From: an uncultured Methanolobus sp.
GTDB lineage: Archaea; Halobacteriota; Methanosarcinia; Methanosarcinales; Methanosarcinaceae
Assembly (NCBI RefSeq): GCF_963665675.1
Contig: NZ_OY762426.1
Location: 1,302,001 to 1,366,000, forward strand
Length of the DNA: 64,000 nucleotides
Reading direction: 5' to 3'
The notes under the pieces are model-generated. The model was not told where the DNA came from. It made no database searches and was given only the letters and a program-made list of their open reading frames with translations. Both the position numbers and the translations under genes were made by a program. The first letter of the stretch is position 1; each line of letters opens with the position of its first letter. Shown here one piece after another: positions 31,996-41,618 of the stretch.

Positions 31996-33351
31996 TTATA
32001 ATGAAGCAGCGGTAAGAACCTTAACAGAAGCCGGCCTCTTAGTCACACTGCCGACTTTTGCACCTATAAGGCGTTCTATGCCCTTATCTGCTGCAATATC
32101 AAGGATTCTTTGAGTGACCACACCATCAAAGACAACGGTTTTGACTTCCTCCTCATAATCCTTAAGAGTACTTACAAGATCTCTGACAGCAGTTTCATTG
32201 ACAACATTGTCACCACCATCAAGGAAGCGCGCACTGAAAGTGCCAATCAGATCGTTTGCATGGTTCTTGAACCTCTTGTTCTCCGGAGAAGTAGGTATCT
32301 TTGCCTTGGGGGATTCAACCTGCTTTTCAGAAGCTTTCTGATCTTCCTGCGGTTGCCGCTCTCTTGCACCCTTCGTTCTGTTATCCCTTCCGCGAGGTTC
32401 CCTTGCAGCTCTTTTGGCAGCAGAGGTGCCAACACGCTTTACATCAGAAGTGGGCCTTCTTTCCTTGCGTTTTGAAATACGCGGCGTGCGCCCATTTTCA
32501 TCAGCAGGAGACTGATCCTTGATAACATACTTGTCAATTACCTGCTCAACAGGAACCTTCTGCCTGAGTGACCTGACAATTTCCTTCTGTACGAGGTCTT
32601 CAACACTCTTACCATCAGGCGCCCTTGCAATATAGTCAATGTTAGCAATCTGTACAAGTTCCTTGATGATGAGTTCTCCTCCACGATCACCATCAGTGAA
32701 AGCAGTCACAGTATCTTTTTTCCTTGTAAATTCTGCAACTTCGGGAGGAACATTTGTACCGCCAACGCAAATGGTATTCTTAATACCATATTTTAAAAGG
32801 TTAAGAACATCAGCACGACCTTCAACTACGATTATAGCATCAGAATCAAAAACCGTCGGACCACATGGAATCTTGTTCTTACCAAAATACTGCATCTCTT
32901 CAATCCTGACAGACTGCCGGACTTCATCAGCGATTTCCTGGGACTCCGGAAGGTTCTCATCGAACATGCCCTTGAAAATATACTTTGCCCTCTCAATTAT
33001 CTGATGGCGCTTTGTAGCCCTGACATCTTCTATATGGGTAACCTCTATTTTGGCACTGCACGGACCAACTCTGTCTATGGTCTCAAGTGAAGCAGCAAGG
33101 ATTGAAGTCTCGACCTTGTCAAGGCTTGAAGGAATAAGAATAGTACCCTTGGTTTTTCCACCTTTAGCGCTGACAACAACTTCGATTCTTCCGATCCTTC
33201 CTGTTTTCTGAAGATCGCGAAGGTCAAGATCAGAACCGAGAAGACCCTCGGTTTGGCCAAAGATGGCGCCAACTATATCCGGGCGTTCTATTATTCCATC
33301 TGCGCTAATTTTTGAATGAATTATATATTTTGTAGTGTCTGCATTTTGCAT
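31996..33351 (-). CDS. dnaG: Archaeal DnaG primase-like protein
   Basis: The 451-residue protein is the archaeal DnaG. It has an N-terminal domain with [31 protein letters not shown], here noted as [18 protein letters not shown], a central TOPRIM domain with [15 protein letters not shown] and [11 protein letters not shown] (catalytic Glu and DxD), and a low-complexity basic linker (about residues 290-380, [12 protein letters not shown]). A C-terminal domain follows. In archaea this protein is linked to the RNA-degrading exosome, where it binds poly(A), and has weak primase activity. The extended, charged linker varies among methanogens. Upstream lies a 620-base region without genes. Confidence 0.93.
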   Translation of the reverse strand: MQNADTTKYIIHSKISADGIIERPDIVGAIFGQTEGLLGSDLDLRDLQKTGRIGRIEVVVSAKGGKTKGTILIPSSLDKVETSILAASLETIDRVGPCSAKIEVTHIEDVRATKRHQIIERAKYIFKGMFDENLPESQEIADEVRQSVRIEEMQYFGKNKIPCGPTVFDSDAIIVVEGRADVLNLLKYGIKNTICVGGTNVPPEVAEFTRKKDTVTAFTDGDRGGELIIKELVQIANIDYIARAPDGKSVEDLVQKEIVRSLRQKVPVEQVIDKYVIKDQSPADENGRTPRISKRKERRPTSDVKRVGTSAAKRAAREPRGRDNRTKGARERQPQEDQKASEKQVESPKAKIPTSPENKRFKNHANDLIGTFSARFLDGGDNVVNETAVRDLVSTLKDYEEEVKTVVFDGVVTQRILDIAADKGIERLIGAKVGSVTKRPASVKVLTAASL

Positions 33352-33971
33352 GAGATAATCTCCAAATTTGTGATGATCGAAACCGGAACAATTCGGAATA
33401 CAAAAACAGAAAAGTTGTAATGACTACCAAAAGTCATCATATCGAAGGTTCAAATAATGAACTGAAATTATGGAACTCAAACTTCAACTTCAATGAATAT
33501 ACGTGAAGAATTCCACTTAATCCAAACCAACGCCAAGCTAACAACAGCAGTAACACAAGTACCATGCAACATATGCATTTGTTACTGGAATCGTCTTGTG
33601 GCATGGCCAATAAGCAGTATTTCCAAATCCCTCATTGAATACCTGCAGCTTTTGACCTGTAAGCACATTGTGATGTTATGAATACCTTTTCGGTAGATGA
33701 TCCTTTTTGAATCGCAGTGATTACGAATGACTAAACTATATTTGTATTATTGAAAGATACCCTCGTTCACAGTATCTATATTATATCGAACATGTAGACA
33801 TATAATCATGACTACATTAAGTAATATAATTCAAACTCTTATAAACTTATGGGTTGACATTTTCTACGCTTTGTTGGATATTTTGAACAGAAAACACAAA
33901 TTATTTTGAGTACTGAACCACGATTATTCTCAGGGAACATAGTTAATATTCATGCGGGATTATAAAAGAAT
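33352..33971. other. Long intergenic region upstream of dnaG and the flavoprotein
   Basis: These 620 bases lie between divergent genes. I saw short frames only, none with a ribosome site or family match. The region is AT-rich with several TATA-like stretches (for example near 33775 and 33826) and must hold both promoters. I saw no tandem repeats or origin-like motifs. A small RNA cannot be ruled out. Confidence 0.4.
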
Positions 33972-35348
33972 ATGTCTGATCAAAAAAACAATGACAATCA
34001 AAAAATAGTAATTATTGGTGGAGGAGCGGTGGGCATGGCTGTTGCCACAAGTCTCACACGTCACAGCAATTACTCAGTAACTGTATTTTCTGCAGATGTA
34101 CATACTGCCTATAGTCAATGTGGTATGCCTTTTGTCATCGCCGGGGAAATAGAAAATTTTCAAGCCCTCTTACTGAGAGATAACAAATTCTTTAAGGATA
34201 TTGGTATCGATCTGCACCTTGAAACAAAGATTGATTCCATAAATATCGAGGAACGCACCATAACATCTGATGGAGAAAAATATCATTTTGACAAACTGGT
34301 CATCGCAACCGGAAGCAAGCCAAAAATACCTTCCAGTATTCCCGGAACCTCTCTTGGAAATATTTTCACACTCCGGACACTTTCTGATGCCATGAAAATA
34401 GAGGAAAGCCTCAAAAAAGCATCTTCGGTTGTTATTGTAGGGGGCGGTTCCATTGGTGCTGAACTGGCAGCGGCAATCGTACGAAGGAATATAAACACTG
34501 TACTTCTGAACAGAAGTCCTTCGATACTTTCCCACAATGTTGATTCAGATATGGCTGAAGCAGTACAGGAACACCTTGAATCCCTTGGAGTGAATGTGAT
34601 AACAGGATACGTTCCATCTGCGCTGAACGGTGAAGAGAATGTAAGCTCTGTAACGATAGGTTCCACTGATTTCCCGGCAGATCTTGTGATATTCTCAACT
34701 GGAGTCGCACCTGAGAATGAACTGGCAGTAAATGCAGGAATAAATTTAGGTCCGACAGGAGGAATCATAGTTGATGAATATCTGCACCCGTCGATTTCAG
34801 GCACATTTAACCCTGACATCTACTGCGGAGGAGAATGCATCGAAGTCCATGACTTCATAACCGAAAAGCCAATGTTAAGCCAGGTAGCAAGCACTGCAAG
34901 GAGAATGGCAGGGACCATTACACAGAACCTTACATCAAAACCTTCCAAGTTCGGTCCGATACTAAATCCCTGGGTAGCGGTCATAGGAGACATGCAGGTG
35001 GGGACAACCGGGATTACATCCAAAAAAGCGGCAGAAAATGATATCAAAATAGTAACAGGACTTGCAACAGGTTCAACAAGAGCTGAATACTACCCCGGGG
35101 GAGGCAGGCTTTTTATCAAACTTATATTCAGCGATGAATACCTGATCGGGGCACAGGTAGTTGGAGAAGAAGGTGTCAAGGAACGTATCGATGCTCTCAC
35201 ACTCGCCATCAAAAAGAAAACAACAGTCCATGATCTTGCAAATATAGAGACCTGCTATGCTCCTCCGGTTTCAACGTTGCAGGACCCCACAGGTTTTGCC
35301 GCAAAGGGTGCACTTAAAAAAATGAGAAAAAAGCATGATAGAAATTGA
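33972..35348 (+). CDS. FAD-dependent CoA-disulfide reductase/NADH oxidase family protein
   Basis: The 458-residue protein has a FAD Rossmann motif (VIIGGGAVGMAVATSL, residues 12-27). The redox cysteine lies in YSQCGMPFVIAG (about Cys53), as in single-cysteine CoA-disulfide reductases and NADH oxidases. LVIATGSKPKIP, the NAD(P)H motif VVIVGGGSIGAELAAAI and DIYCGGECIEV complete the core, and a dimerisation domain ends with ETCYAPPVST. It could keep coenzyme A or coenzyme M-type thiols reduced, or detoxify oxygen or sulfur. Its end overlaps the rtcA start by 14 bases, so the two are co-translated. Pairing a thiol/disulfide flavoprotein with an RNA cyclase is unusual. Confidence 0.85.
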   Translation: MSDQKNNDNQKIVIIGGGAVGMAVATSLTRHSNYSVTVFSADVHTAYSQCGMPFVIAGEIENFQALLLRDNKFFKDIGIDLHLETKIDSINIEERTITSDGEKYHFDKLVIATGSKPKIPSSIPGTSLGNIFTLRTLSDAMKIEESLKKASSVVIVGGGSIGAELAAAIVRRNINTVLLNRSPSILSHNVDSDMAEAVQEHLESLGVNVITGYVPSALNGEENVSSVTIGSTDFPADLVIFSTGVAPENELAVNAGINLGPTGGIIVDEYLHPSISGTFNPDIYCGGECIEVHDFITEKPMLSQVASTARRMAGTITQNLTSKPSKFGPILNPWVAVIGDMQVGTTGITSKKAAENDIKIVTGLATGSTRAEYYPGGGRLFIKLIFSDEYLIGAQVVGEEGVKERIDALTLAIKKKTTVHDLANIETCYAPPVSTLQDPTGFAAKGALKKMRKKHDRN

Positions 35349-36351
35349 CGGTTCATACGGTGAAGGCGGCGGCCAGATTCTCAGGACAGCCGTAGCTCTT
35401 TCTGCAATTACCGGAGAGGATATCCATGTAACAAATATACGCCGTAACCGTCCAAAGGAAGGATTAAAACCCCAGCACCTCATATCCATTGAAACTGCCG
35501 CAATGTTATGTGATGCCGATATTAAAGGAGTTTTCCCCGGCTCAACTGACATATCCTTCTCTCCATCGGAAATGAAGGGGATCGATGAAACAATTTCCAT
35601 AGGCACCGCCGGAAGTATTCCGCTTCTCATGCAGGCCATCATGCCCATTGCTTCCTTTGCAAAGGAAAAGACAAAACTACGCATATCCGGCGGGACCGAT
35701 GTTATGTGGTCTCCTTCCATAGATTACCTCAAGGAAGTAACACTAAAAGCACTAAAAATGTTGGGATACAGAGCAGACATAGCCCTCATTGAACGTGGGT
35801 ACTATCCAAAAGGAGGAGGAATTGCAGAAATAGAAATTACTCCTTCAAAGTTGAGAGGATTCTATGCTGAACCTGATAATCAGATTGAAGATAAAATCCA
35901 TGGAATATCACACTGCTCGAATTTACCTGAGCATGTTGCAAAAAGGCAGGCGGAATCAGCAAAGAAGATCATGGAAGAAATTGGAAAAGAAGCTGAGATT
36001 AATGTCATCTCAGATAATTTCATTTCTACAGGAAGCAGTATCACTCTGTGGTCAGGACTTGCAGGATCAGTAAGCATAGGCAAAAGAGGGGTACCTGCTG
36101 AAAAAGTAGGGGAATATGCAGCTGAGGAAATGCTTGATGAAAAATTGTCCAGAGCTGAAGTTGATGTGCATCTTGCCGACCAGTTGATCCCCTATATGGG
36201 ACTTGCAGGAGAAGGCTCATTCACAGTAAGGGAAGTCTCAAAGCACTGCCTGACAAATATGCATATAACAGAGAAAATGCTGGGTGTCAGGTTCAGCGTC
36301 AATTACAATAACACAACTAAAAGAGGACCGGCAGAAATAACCGTGGAATGA
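35335..36351 (+). CDS. rtcA: RNA 3'-terminal phosphate cyclase
   Basis: RtcA uses ATP to turn RNA 3'-phosphates into 2',3'-cyclic phosphates through an adenylated histidine. The 338-residue protein begins IEIDGSYGEGGGQILRTAVALSAITG (noted as GEGGGQILRT, the substrate-binding loop). It has NIRRNRPKEGLKPQH, SGGTDVMWSPSIDYL, the RGYYPKGGG motif and HLADQLIPYMGLA with the catalytic histidine (HxADQ). All are diagnostic. The start lies inside the preceding flavoprotein gene. It converges with kptA, which also handles RNA phosphates; an RNA ligase gene lies 5 kb on. RtcA may act in RNA repair or end protection. Confidence 0.93.
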   Translation: MIEIDGSYGEGGGQILRTAVALSAITGEDIHVTNIRRNRPKEGLKPQHLISIETAAMLCDADIKGVFPGSTDISFSPSEMKGIDETISIGTAGSIPLLMQAIMPIASFAKEKTKLRISGGTDVMWSPSIDYLKEVTLKALKMLGYRADIALIERGYYPKGGGIAEIEITPSKLRGFYAEPDNQIEDKIHGISHCSNLPEHVAKRQAESAKKIMEEIGKEAEINVISDNFISTGSSITLWSGLAGSVSIGKRGVPAEKVGEYAAEEMLDEKLSRAEVDVHLADQLIPYMGLAGEGSFTVREVSKHCLTNMHITEKMLGVRFSVNYNNTTKRGPAEITVE

Positions 36352-36353
36352 GA

Positions 36354-36989
36354 TCATTCCCCGGATTCTACAACACTGATATACTCTGGAGGAATGCCTC
36401 TTGCAAGGACAATGTCGTCGTTAACCATAACGATATCAACTCCTTCCTGCTGTGCTGTCTCTGCATCTATCTCAAGTATTACAGGATTATCGGTATGAAT
36501 TGACGCAGCTTCCCTTGCCTTGTCAAATGAAGTGCTCATGTGCACATAACACTGCCTGATAGGATAGATCCCGTTATCAAGGAGCATATCCGCCTCTTCC
36601 TGGCTTACGCCGTAATACAGGTAGGAAAAACCATTTTCGGGGTAATCTGAGATCAGGTCAACTTCTACTGAGTGGCCGTATCTTGCCCTGATAAAATCGT
36701 CATCAATTTCGTAGCGTCCTTTCCTGTCAGACTCAACAAGGGAGATCAGACGCTCCATTGTACCCCACTTATAACGCTTTTTCATGACATCGCAGAGCTG
36801 GTTTAGTTCTACCCATCCCTGAGGGTCCATTTCTATGCCCACATCGTCAGGGAAGTGCCTAAGCGCACCGGAAACAAATCTTCCAAGCCTCTCTTCCCGA
36901 TCATCATCCAGCACATAACGTCCTTCTTCTCCACAGTCAGGGCAAGTTTCTCCCCTGAAATAGCCATGCTCTTTACATTTACGGATCAT
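36354..36989 (-). CDS. kptA: RNA 2'-phosphotransferase with N-terminal zinc ribbon
   Basis: KptA/Tpt1 removes an internal 2'-phosphate from RNA by transfer to NAD. The 211-residue protein begins with a small zinc-binding segment, CKEHGYFRGETCPDCGEEG (Cys4, His7, Cys15 and Cys18 region). The KptA domain follows with LGRFVSGALRHFPDDVG, WVELNQLC, IRARYGHSV, YLYYGVSQEEADML, VHMSTSF and a C-terminal DIVLARGIPPEYIS. The H of the RxRxGHS-type motif and the later H-x-S match known catalytic elements. I chose the ATG at 36989 because a TATA-like TTATATTAAT lies about 27 bases upstream, implying a leaderless mRNA. It is convergent with rtcA, with two bases between the stop codons. Confidence 0.9.
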   Translation of the reverse strand: MIRKCKEHGYFRGETCPDCGEEGRYVLDDDREERLGRFVSGALRHFPDDVGIEMDPQGWVELNQLCDVMKKRYKWGTMERLISLVESDRKGRYEIDDDFIRARYGHSVEVDLISDYPENGFSYLYYGVSQEEADMLLDNGIYPIRQCYVHMSTSFDKAREAASIHTDNPVILEIDAETAQQEGVDIVMVNDDIVLARGIPPEYISVVESGE

Positions 36990-37261
36990 GATATCTTGCA
37001 AATACATCTCATAATTAATATAAGTTATTAAAGTGACGCAAGAACTACCCAAGTCTCTCAAAAAGATAAGAATGATGGATGTTCTAAGTACGTCAGGAAA
37101 TTATAGTCTGTTTTGAATATTTGAAGACTTTTTCGTTACATTAATTTATCTGAAAGGATACTAAGAGTAGATTAACATAAAAAAGAGAATGGATATTTAA
37201 GAGATAATAGACTACCTTAATTCAATTCACATATTATTCCATTCATTATCAGGGTATTATC

Positions 37262-38392
37262 ATGGACGAGATAAACGATATATATGAAAAACTCGGTGGC
37301 GTCGTCAGCAAAGATGACTTTACACGCAAAGTGGAAGAAAAAGTAGAGCAGATGAGTGGACTCTGTGACACCAGAACTGCCGCAATGCTGGTTGCACATG
37401 ACCTTGGTGTCAGCGACACAGACGCAGAGCAGCAGATACAAAAGATATCAGACATAACTTCAAACAGCGGAAACGTAAAGCTCATAGCTAAAGTTATGAC
37501 CGTTTACCCTGCAAAGGAATTCAACAGAAATGACGGTACAGTTGGCAGGGTTGCAAATCTTATAGTTGCCGACGAGACTGGTTCCATTCGCCTCACATTA
37601 TGGGATGACAGGGCAGATCTTGTGAAGAACGGTGAGATCGAGGTAGGTCAGGCATTCCAGATCGCAGGATATGTTAAAGAAGGATATTCCGGTGTAGAGG
37701 TAAATATCGGTAACAACGGAGTTTTCTGTGAGAGCGATGAAAAGATCGAAGCCCGCATCGAATCAAAGCAAATTAAAGACATCACCAATGGCATGGGTGA
37801 CATCAACCTTCGCGCCAAGGTACTTGACATCTCTGATATCAGAACATTCAACAAGAGAGATGGCGGAACTGGAAAGGTTGCCAACCTGCTAATTGGCGAT
37901 GAGACCGGTAAAATAAGAGTGACACTCTGGGATGAGCTTACAGATTTCACACAGCAGGTAGAAATCGACGACTCGGTTGAGATCATCAACGCTTATGCAA
38001 GAGAGAATAACTTCAACCAGCAGGTGGAAATGCAGGTTGGAAACCGTGGGACCATAAAAAAAACAGATGAAGAAGTGGAATTCAAGGAAAGCTTCACTCC
38101 TATCTCTGACATAATTCCCGGAGAATCATATTCCATTACAGGACAGGTTTCGGGTTTAGGAGAACTCAGGGAATTCACACGAGATGATGGAACAGAAAAT
38201 ATGGTTTCAAACATCTATGTCTCAGATGACAGCGGCAGGATACGTATTGCACTTTGGGGAGAGCATGCATCTCTTGTAGAGGAAGTTGATATCGATACTA
38301 ATATCGAGATAATAGATGCGTACTCAAAATCCGGTTTCAATGATGAGATCGAACTCAGCGCAGGAAACCGTACAAGAATAAACATCCTTTAA
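37262..38392 (+). CDS. RPA-like single-stranded DNA-binding protein with three OB folds
   Basis: The 376-residue protein has an N-terminal helical region (about 1-65) and then three similar OB folds. The repeats begin SGNVKLIAKVMTVYPAKEF (about 74), MGDINLRAKVLDISDIRTF (about 180) and PGESYSITGQVSGLGELREF (about 287). Each continues with a VxNLxxxDxTGxIRxTLWD strand pair. The internal repetition is striking and the architecture matches methanosarcinal RPA-type SSBs. No C-terminal zinc finger is present, unlike some RPA subunits. It binds single-stranded DNA in replication and repair. Promoter elements should lie in the 200 bases upstream; AGGGTATTATC precedes the ATG. It is monocistronic. Confidence 0.88.
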   Translation: MDEINDIYEKLGGVVSKDDFTRKVEEKVEQMSGLCDTRTAAMLVAHDLGVSDTDAEQQIQKISDITSNSGNVKLIAKVMTVYPAKEFNRNDGTVGRVANLIVADETGSIRLTLWDDRADLVKNGEIEVGQAFQIAGYVKEGYSGVEVNIGNNGVFCESDEKIEARIESKQIKDITNGMGDINLRAKVLDISDIRTFNKRDGGTGKVANLLIGDETGKIRVTLWDELTDFTQQVEIDDSVEIINAYARENNFNQQVEMQVGNRGTIKKTDEEVEFKESFTPISDIIPGESYSITGQVSGLGELREFTRDDGTENMVSNIYVSDDSGRIRIALWGEHASLVEEVDIDTNIEIIDAYSKSGFNDEIELSAGNRTRINIL

Positions 38393-38545
38393 TAACTTCA
38401 GCAGATTACTATCCGGATAACAGTCAATGTTTATCCGGAATAATACTATTTTTAAAAACAATATCATCAGACTTGTTTTGTGAACATCATTGCATTGTCT
38501 GTCTGGACTTTATAATCCACGAACACCTATATATACAATAAAAGT

Positions 38546-38568
38546 CCAATTTTATTTGGTGGACTATA
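38546..38568. promoter_or_regulatory. Inverted repeat before the CBS zinc-ribbon gene
   Basis: AGTCCA and TGGACT, separated by about 11 bases, form a perfect 6-bp inverted repeat. It follows a strong TATA-like ACCTATATATACAATAA at about 38525-38541, placing it over the expected transcription start. It could be an operator or the first hairpin of the leader. Confidence 0.45.
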
Positions 38569-38609
38569 GGTAATTGATTCCTTTAATCCAGGATTCCGGG
38601 GTACTTCTT

Positions 38610-39218
38610 ATGGTCTTGAATGTTCATGATGACATGGAAACCGATGTCTCCATAATGGAGATTGAAAATGAGATGTCGGTCAGGGAAATAATGTCAAAGG
38701 ATACTTTTGACATTGATGCCACTGCCAGTGTTCTCGATGTTGCAAGCAGAATGGCAGAAAATGGTGCAGGCAGCATTATCGTTACAGCTAATGGTGACAG
38801 CATCGGTATCATTACTGAACATGACATTATGGTAAAGACCGTAGCAAGGAACGTACTACCCTCTGAGATGACAGCCGGAGAGATAATGTCATCCCCTATC
38901 ATAGCAACAAAGCCTACGACAAATATAATCGAGGCTGCTGAAATGATGGTCAAGTCAGACATCAGAAGACTTGCTGTGATGGAAGAAGACAAAATAGTGG
39001 GAATGATAACGGACAGGGATATACTAGCCATTGCTCCGGGTCTGAACACTATTCTGGAAGGACTGATAGAACTGCATCATGAGAACAATGTTCATCAGGA
39101 ACCGGAACTTGAACGTGGCATTTGCCAGCGTTGCGGAGCTCTGGTAGACAGCCTGACGGATGTTAACGGATTGATGCTGTGCGAAGACTGCAAAGAGGAA
39201 GAAGGTTACTATGACTAG
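38610..39218 (+). CDS. CBS-pair protein with C-terminal zinc ribbon
   Basis: The 202-residue protein, from the ATG at 38610, has two CBS domains (SVREIMSKDTFDIDATASVLD... and TAGEIMSSPIIATKPTTNIIE..., each starting with an REIM/GEIM motif). A zinc ribbon follows: CQRCGALVDSLTDVNGLMLCEDC, noted as CQRC (about residue 178) and CEDC (about 195). CBS pairs bind adenosine nucleotides or SAM and act as energy sensors. The zinc ribbon suggests contact with nucleic acid or a protein partner. An in-frame TTG at 38574 is an alternative start. It is the first of three CBS genes in this 3-kb stretch. Confidence 0.85.
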   Translation: MVLNVHDDMETDVSIMEIENEMSVREIMSKDTFDIDATASVLDVASRMAENGAGSIIVTANGDSIGIITEHDIMVKTVARNVLPSEMTAGEIMSSPIIATKPTTNIIEAAEMMVKSDIRRLAVMEEDKIVGMITDRDILAIAPGLNTILEGLIELHHENNVHQEPELERGICQRCGALVDSLTDVNGLMLCEDCKEEEGYYD

Positions 39219-39476
39219 TTCTAACTGGTCAGCTGATAAGGACACTTTCAAGTTGGTGAAACAAATGTCTGTCCCGATATATACTACAAAAAGAAATGTA
39301 TCGATCTTCAAAGCAACACCTGTGTTTGATCCGGGGGAAATAATTAGTTCCTGGTATTTCGTGTTTGCTGGATTAACTGTTACTAAAGACAGGCACAGAA
39401 TAATACCTGCGTTTTAAGAAGAGATTTGCTATACCAGCAGGTAGAAAGCCCTTAACCAGGAGATTGGAATGTCTTT
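39219..39476. other. Gap after the CBS zinc-ribbon gene
   Basis: A weak 68-codon frame from 39211 overlaps the previous stop codon, but its product resembles nothing and I do not count it as a gene. The remainder shows no clear signal. It leads into the hairpin-rich region from 39477. Confidence 0.35.
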
Positions 39477-39940
39477 CGCAAAACATCTGTACATTATTAC
39501 TAAAATATGACAGTAATTTTGCGATGTTATGGAGCACAGTGATTTAATTGGAAGTTAAATATCAGGTCACAAAACTAAGGAAAAAATTCATTTTATCCTG
39601 GATAAAAGACCAAAATGCACCATACTCAAGAGCCATAGCCATGCTTTTTGGATTTTTAAACAGCATACATGAAGATGTTGCTGTATCAGTTGACGCTAAT
39701 TGTTGATAAGGAGGTGAACAGGAAAACCCGATATCAGCGGGAATACCACTTAAGGTGGTAATCAAAAACAATGGACTGGTTCTCTTTGGGAGAGTCCGGG
39801 TCCGAATCCATATTTTGGGCAGAGTTGAGATCAAAGAGCAGATAAAGCCATAAGGGCAATCGCTCTTTGCAGAATAGTCATTAGAAATATCCTGCAGGCC
39901 TGAATAATTGATGTTCAGGCTTCTAAAAAGGAGGAACAAC
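39477..39940 (+). ncRNA. Candidate structured leader RNA upstream of a CBS-domain gene
   Basis: Several perfect or nearly perfect hairpins occur in order. CGCAAA/TTTGCG with inner ATTACT/AGTAAT spans 39477-39523. TACCAC/GTGGTA spans 39744-39760 with a 5-base loop. CTCT/AGAG lies near 39782-39794. CAAAGAGC/GCTCTTTG spans 39832-39869 with an inner GCC/GGC-type pairing. GCCTGAA/TTCAGGC spans 39898-39920, ending 20 bases before the start codon and just before AAGGAGG. The density of stems and their placement suggest a regulatory leader or a separate non-coding RNA. I do not recognise a known riboswitch class. A possible small frame lies in it (next entry). Confidence 0.4.
39548..39706 (+). CDS. 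Possible small protein or gene remnant inside the leader
   Basis: Reading from a TTG at 39548 gives 52 residues with a protein-like pattern: basic N-terminus (KLRKKFILSWIKDQ), a hydrophobic middle (SRAIAMLFGFLNSIH) and an end DVAVSVDANC before two stop codons. GTGAT just upstream is a weak ribosome site. Past the stops the same frame stays open for about 48 more codons (SAGIPLKVVIKNNGLVLFG), so this may be a decaying longer gene rather than a true small one. I have no family match. It conflicts with the structured-RNA reading, and only comparison can decide. Confidence 0.25.
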   Translation: MEVKYQVTKLRKKFILSWIKDQNAPYSRAIAMLFGFLNSIHEDVAVSVDANC

Positions 39941-40786
39941 ATGAATGTGAAAGACATTATGAGTTCACCGGTATATACCATAGCACCGGCAGAAACCGTA
40001 GCGCATGCAAGAAAACTTATGCTGAAGCATAAGATCAGTACCCTGGTGGTAGCTGAAAAGGAAGAGATGGTTGGTATTGTCACAAAGACAGACCTTGGAA
40101 AGAGGCTTGCACAAGCCGAACCAATGTGGAGAAGGAGACCAATCGATAAGATACCGGTAAGCATGGTAATGCACGAGAACCCTATTACGATTTATCCCGG
40201 AGCTACACCAGCCCAGGCATGTGAACTCATGATAGAGAATGGAATAAACTCACTTGCTGTTGTGAACAGAGAAGTGCTTGGAATAATAACAGGAACGGAC
40301 ATTATGAAGTATTACTCCGGGCAGGATATTAAAACCAAGGTTTCAGAAGTAATAACAGATGATATAGTGTTTGTTCACAGGCACCACACCATCAATCACG
40401 TCATGCATGAAATGGAGGAAAATAAGACTAATTACGTCATTGTAAATGATGATGCTGATGAGGCGGTCGGAATGATCACAACGGCCAGCGTCGCATTCAA
40501 CCTGATGTCTGATAATGAGGGAAAACTTCCGTCAAAGAACATTAAGATGACAAGACGCTCAACACATGCAGGAGTGAAAGAGCACCGCTACATAAAGGAA
40601 GTGCCTCTTGTTGCAGAAGATATCATGACAGAACTCCCACATGTAGTGGACATAAACAACAAGGCAACAAACGCAGCAAGAATAATGCTCTCAGAGCACA
40701 CAATCGCTCTTCCGGTAGCTAACGGGGATAACATTGTCGGACTCATTAACAGGCGCGATATAATAAGAGCAGTACAGCAGGCATGA
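39941..40786 (+). CDS. Protein of four CBS domains (two Bateman modules)
   Basis: The 281-residue protein consists almost only of CBS domains, beginning at [17 protein letters not shown] (residue 2), [15 protein letters not shown] (about 74), [15 protein letters not shown] (about 134) and [15 protein letters not shown] (about 226). The linker between the third and fourth carries [14 protein letters not shown], a basic stretch. Each pair should bind an adenine nucleotide or SAM. No catalytic domain is attached, so it likely regulates another protein. AAGGAGG eight bases upstream fixes the start at 39941. It is followed by a sister gene of the same architecture, probably in one operon after the structured leader. 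Confidence 0.9.
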   Translation: MNVKDIMSSPVYTIAPAETVAHARKLMLKHKISTLVVAEKEEMVGIVTKTDLGKRLAQAEPMWRRRPIDKIPVSMVMHENPITIYPGATPAQACELMIENGINSLAVVNREVLGIITGTDIMKYYSGQDIKTKVSEVITDDIVFVHRHHTINHVMHEMEENKTNYVIVNDDADEAVGMITTASVAFNLMSDNEGKLPSKNIKMTRRSTHAGVKEHRYIKEVPLVAEDIMTELPHVVDINNKATNAARIMLSEHTIALPVANGDNIVGLINRRDIIRAVQQA

Positions 40787-40823
40787 GCAGACCATGGAAA
40801 CAAAACAAAGAAGAGGAATTGAA

Positions 40824-41600
40824 ATGGAAGTAAAGGAAATTATGGCAGAGCCGATGGCCGTAGATAAATCAGATACAATATCCCATGCACTTGACATTAT
40901 GGACAAGAAGGGAACAAGACGTCTTCTGGTAAAACATAATGGACAGCTGCTTGGAGTACTCACAATGAGAAACCTTACAAAGGAACTTGGAACACGCAAG
41001 AAGGGAAGCAAACCTGCTTCATCCCTGCACGTTGCCACGGCAATATCCGATAATTTTGTAAAGGTGCTCCCGGACACAAATGTGGACGATGTTATCACAC
41101 TCATGGTCAAGAACGGTGGTGTGGTGGTTGTTGTCGAGAATGAGCAGATAGTCGGATGGGTTACACCTAACGAAATACTCAAAAATAATAATTTCACCGG
41201 ATTTGCCGGAGAGATCATGCAAAAGAGCCCGATTATTGCAGGACCTGCTGACCGTGTCAGCCATGTGAGGAGAATCATGCTGGACAACAATATTGGAAGA
41301 GTACCCATTATAGAAGGAGACAAACTTGTGGGAATGATCACTGAAAAGGATATTGCAAAGGCAATGCGTTCTTTCCGTGATCTTGTGGAAGGCAGTAAGC
41401 AGGAATCCCGCATAAGGAACCTCATTGTTGAGGATATCATGAAGATGGGAGTTAAAACTGTCTACACAAACACCAGCACAAGTGATGCAGCCAGAATGAT
41501 GCTCGAAGAGAATCTTGGAGGAATTCCGGTTGTCAATCTGGAAGGACACATGGTGGGACTTATAACAAGAAGGAGCATCATCCGGGGAATGGCTGAATAA
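40824..41600 (+). CDS. Protein of four CBS domains, sister of the preceding gene
   Basis: The 258-residue protein repeats the four-CBS layout: [17 protein letters not shown] (residue 2), [16 protein letters not shown] (about 70), [16 protein letters not shown] (about 131) and [16 protein letters not shown] (about 202). The last ends [14 protein letters not shown], very like the end of the previous protein ([12 protein letters not shown]), so the two arose by duplication. The ATG at 40824 with GAGGAATTG upstream is preferred to an in-frame one at 40794. The RNA ligase gene starts 18 bases downstream, so this CBS pair may be linked to RNA-end metabolism, possibly reporting ATP/AMP state. Confidence 0.88.
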   Translation: MEVKEIMAEPMAVDKSDTISHALDIMDKKGTRRLLVKHNGQLLGVLTMRNLTKELGTRKKGSKPASSLHVATAISDNFVKVLPDTNVDDVITLMVKNGGVVVVVENEQIVGWVTPNEILKNNNFTGFAGEIMQKSPIIAGPADRVSHVRRIMLDNNIGRVPIIEGDKLVGMITEKDIAKAMRSFRDLVEGSKQESRIRNLIVEDIMKMGVKTVYTNTSTSDAARMMLEENLGGIPVVNLEGHMVGLITRRSIIRGMAE

Positions 41601-41618
41601 GAGCCCGGGTGTCTGGTG

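Noticed and set aside
33493..33681. A 62-codon frame in the long gap between dnaG and the flavoprotein gene
   Set aside because: No ribosome site, irregular composition and no resemblance to any protein family.
39211..39417. A 68-codon frame overlapping the end of the CBS zinc-ribbon gene
   Set aside because: The overlap and a possible AAGG site are suggestive, but the product shows no recognisable features.
39777..39815. A tRNA-like segment (CTCTTTGGGAGAG then GGGTCCGAATCC)
   Set aside because: No acceptor stem or full cloverleaf can be formed around it.
39562..40164. A 200-codon frame on the minus strand over the leader and start of the four-CBS gene
   Set aside because: It is antisense to the clearly coding CBS gene and has no homology or ribosome site.
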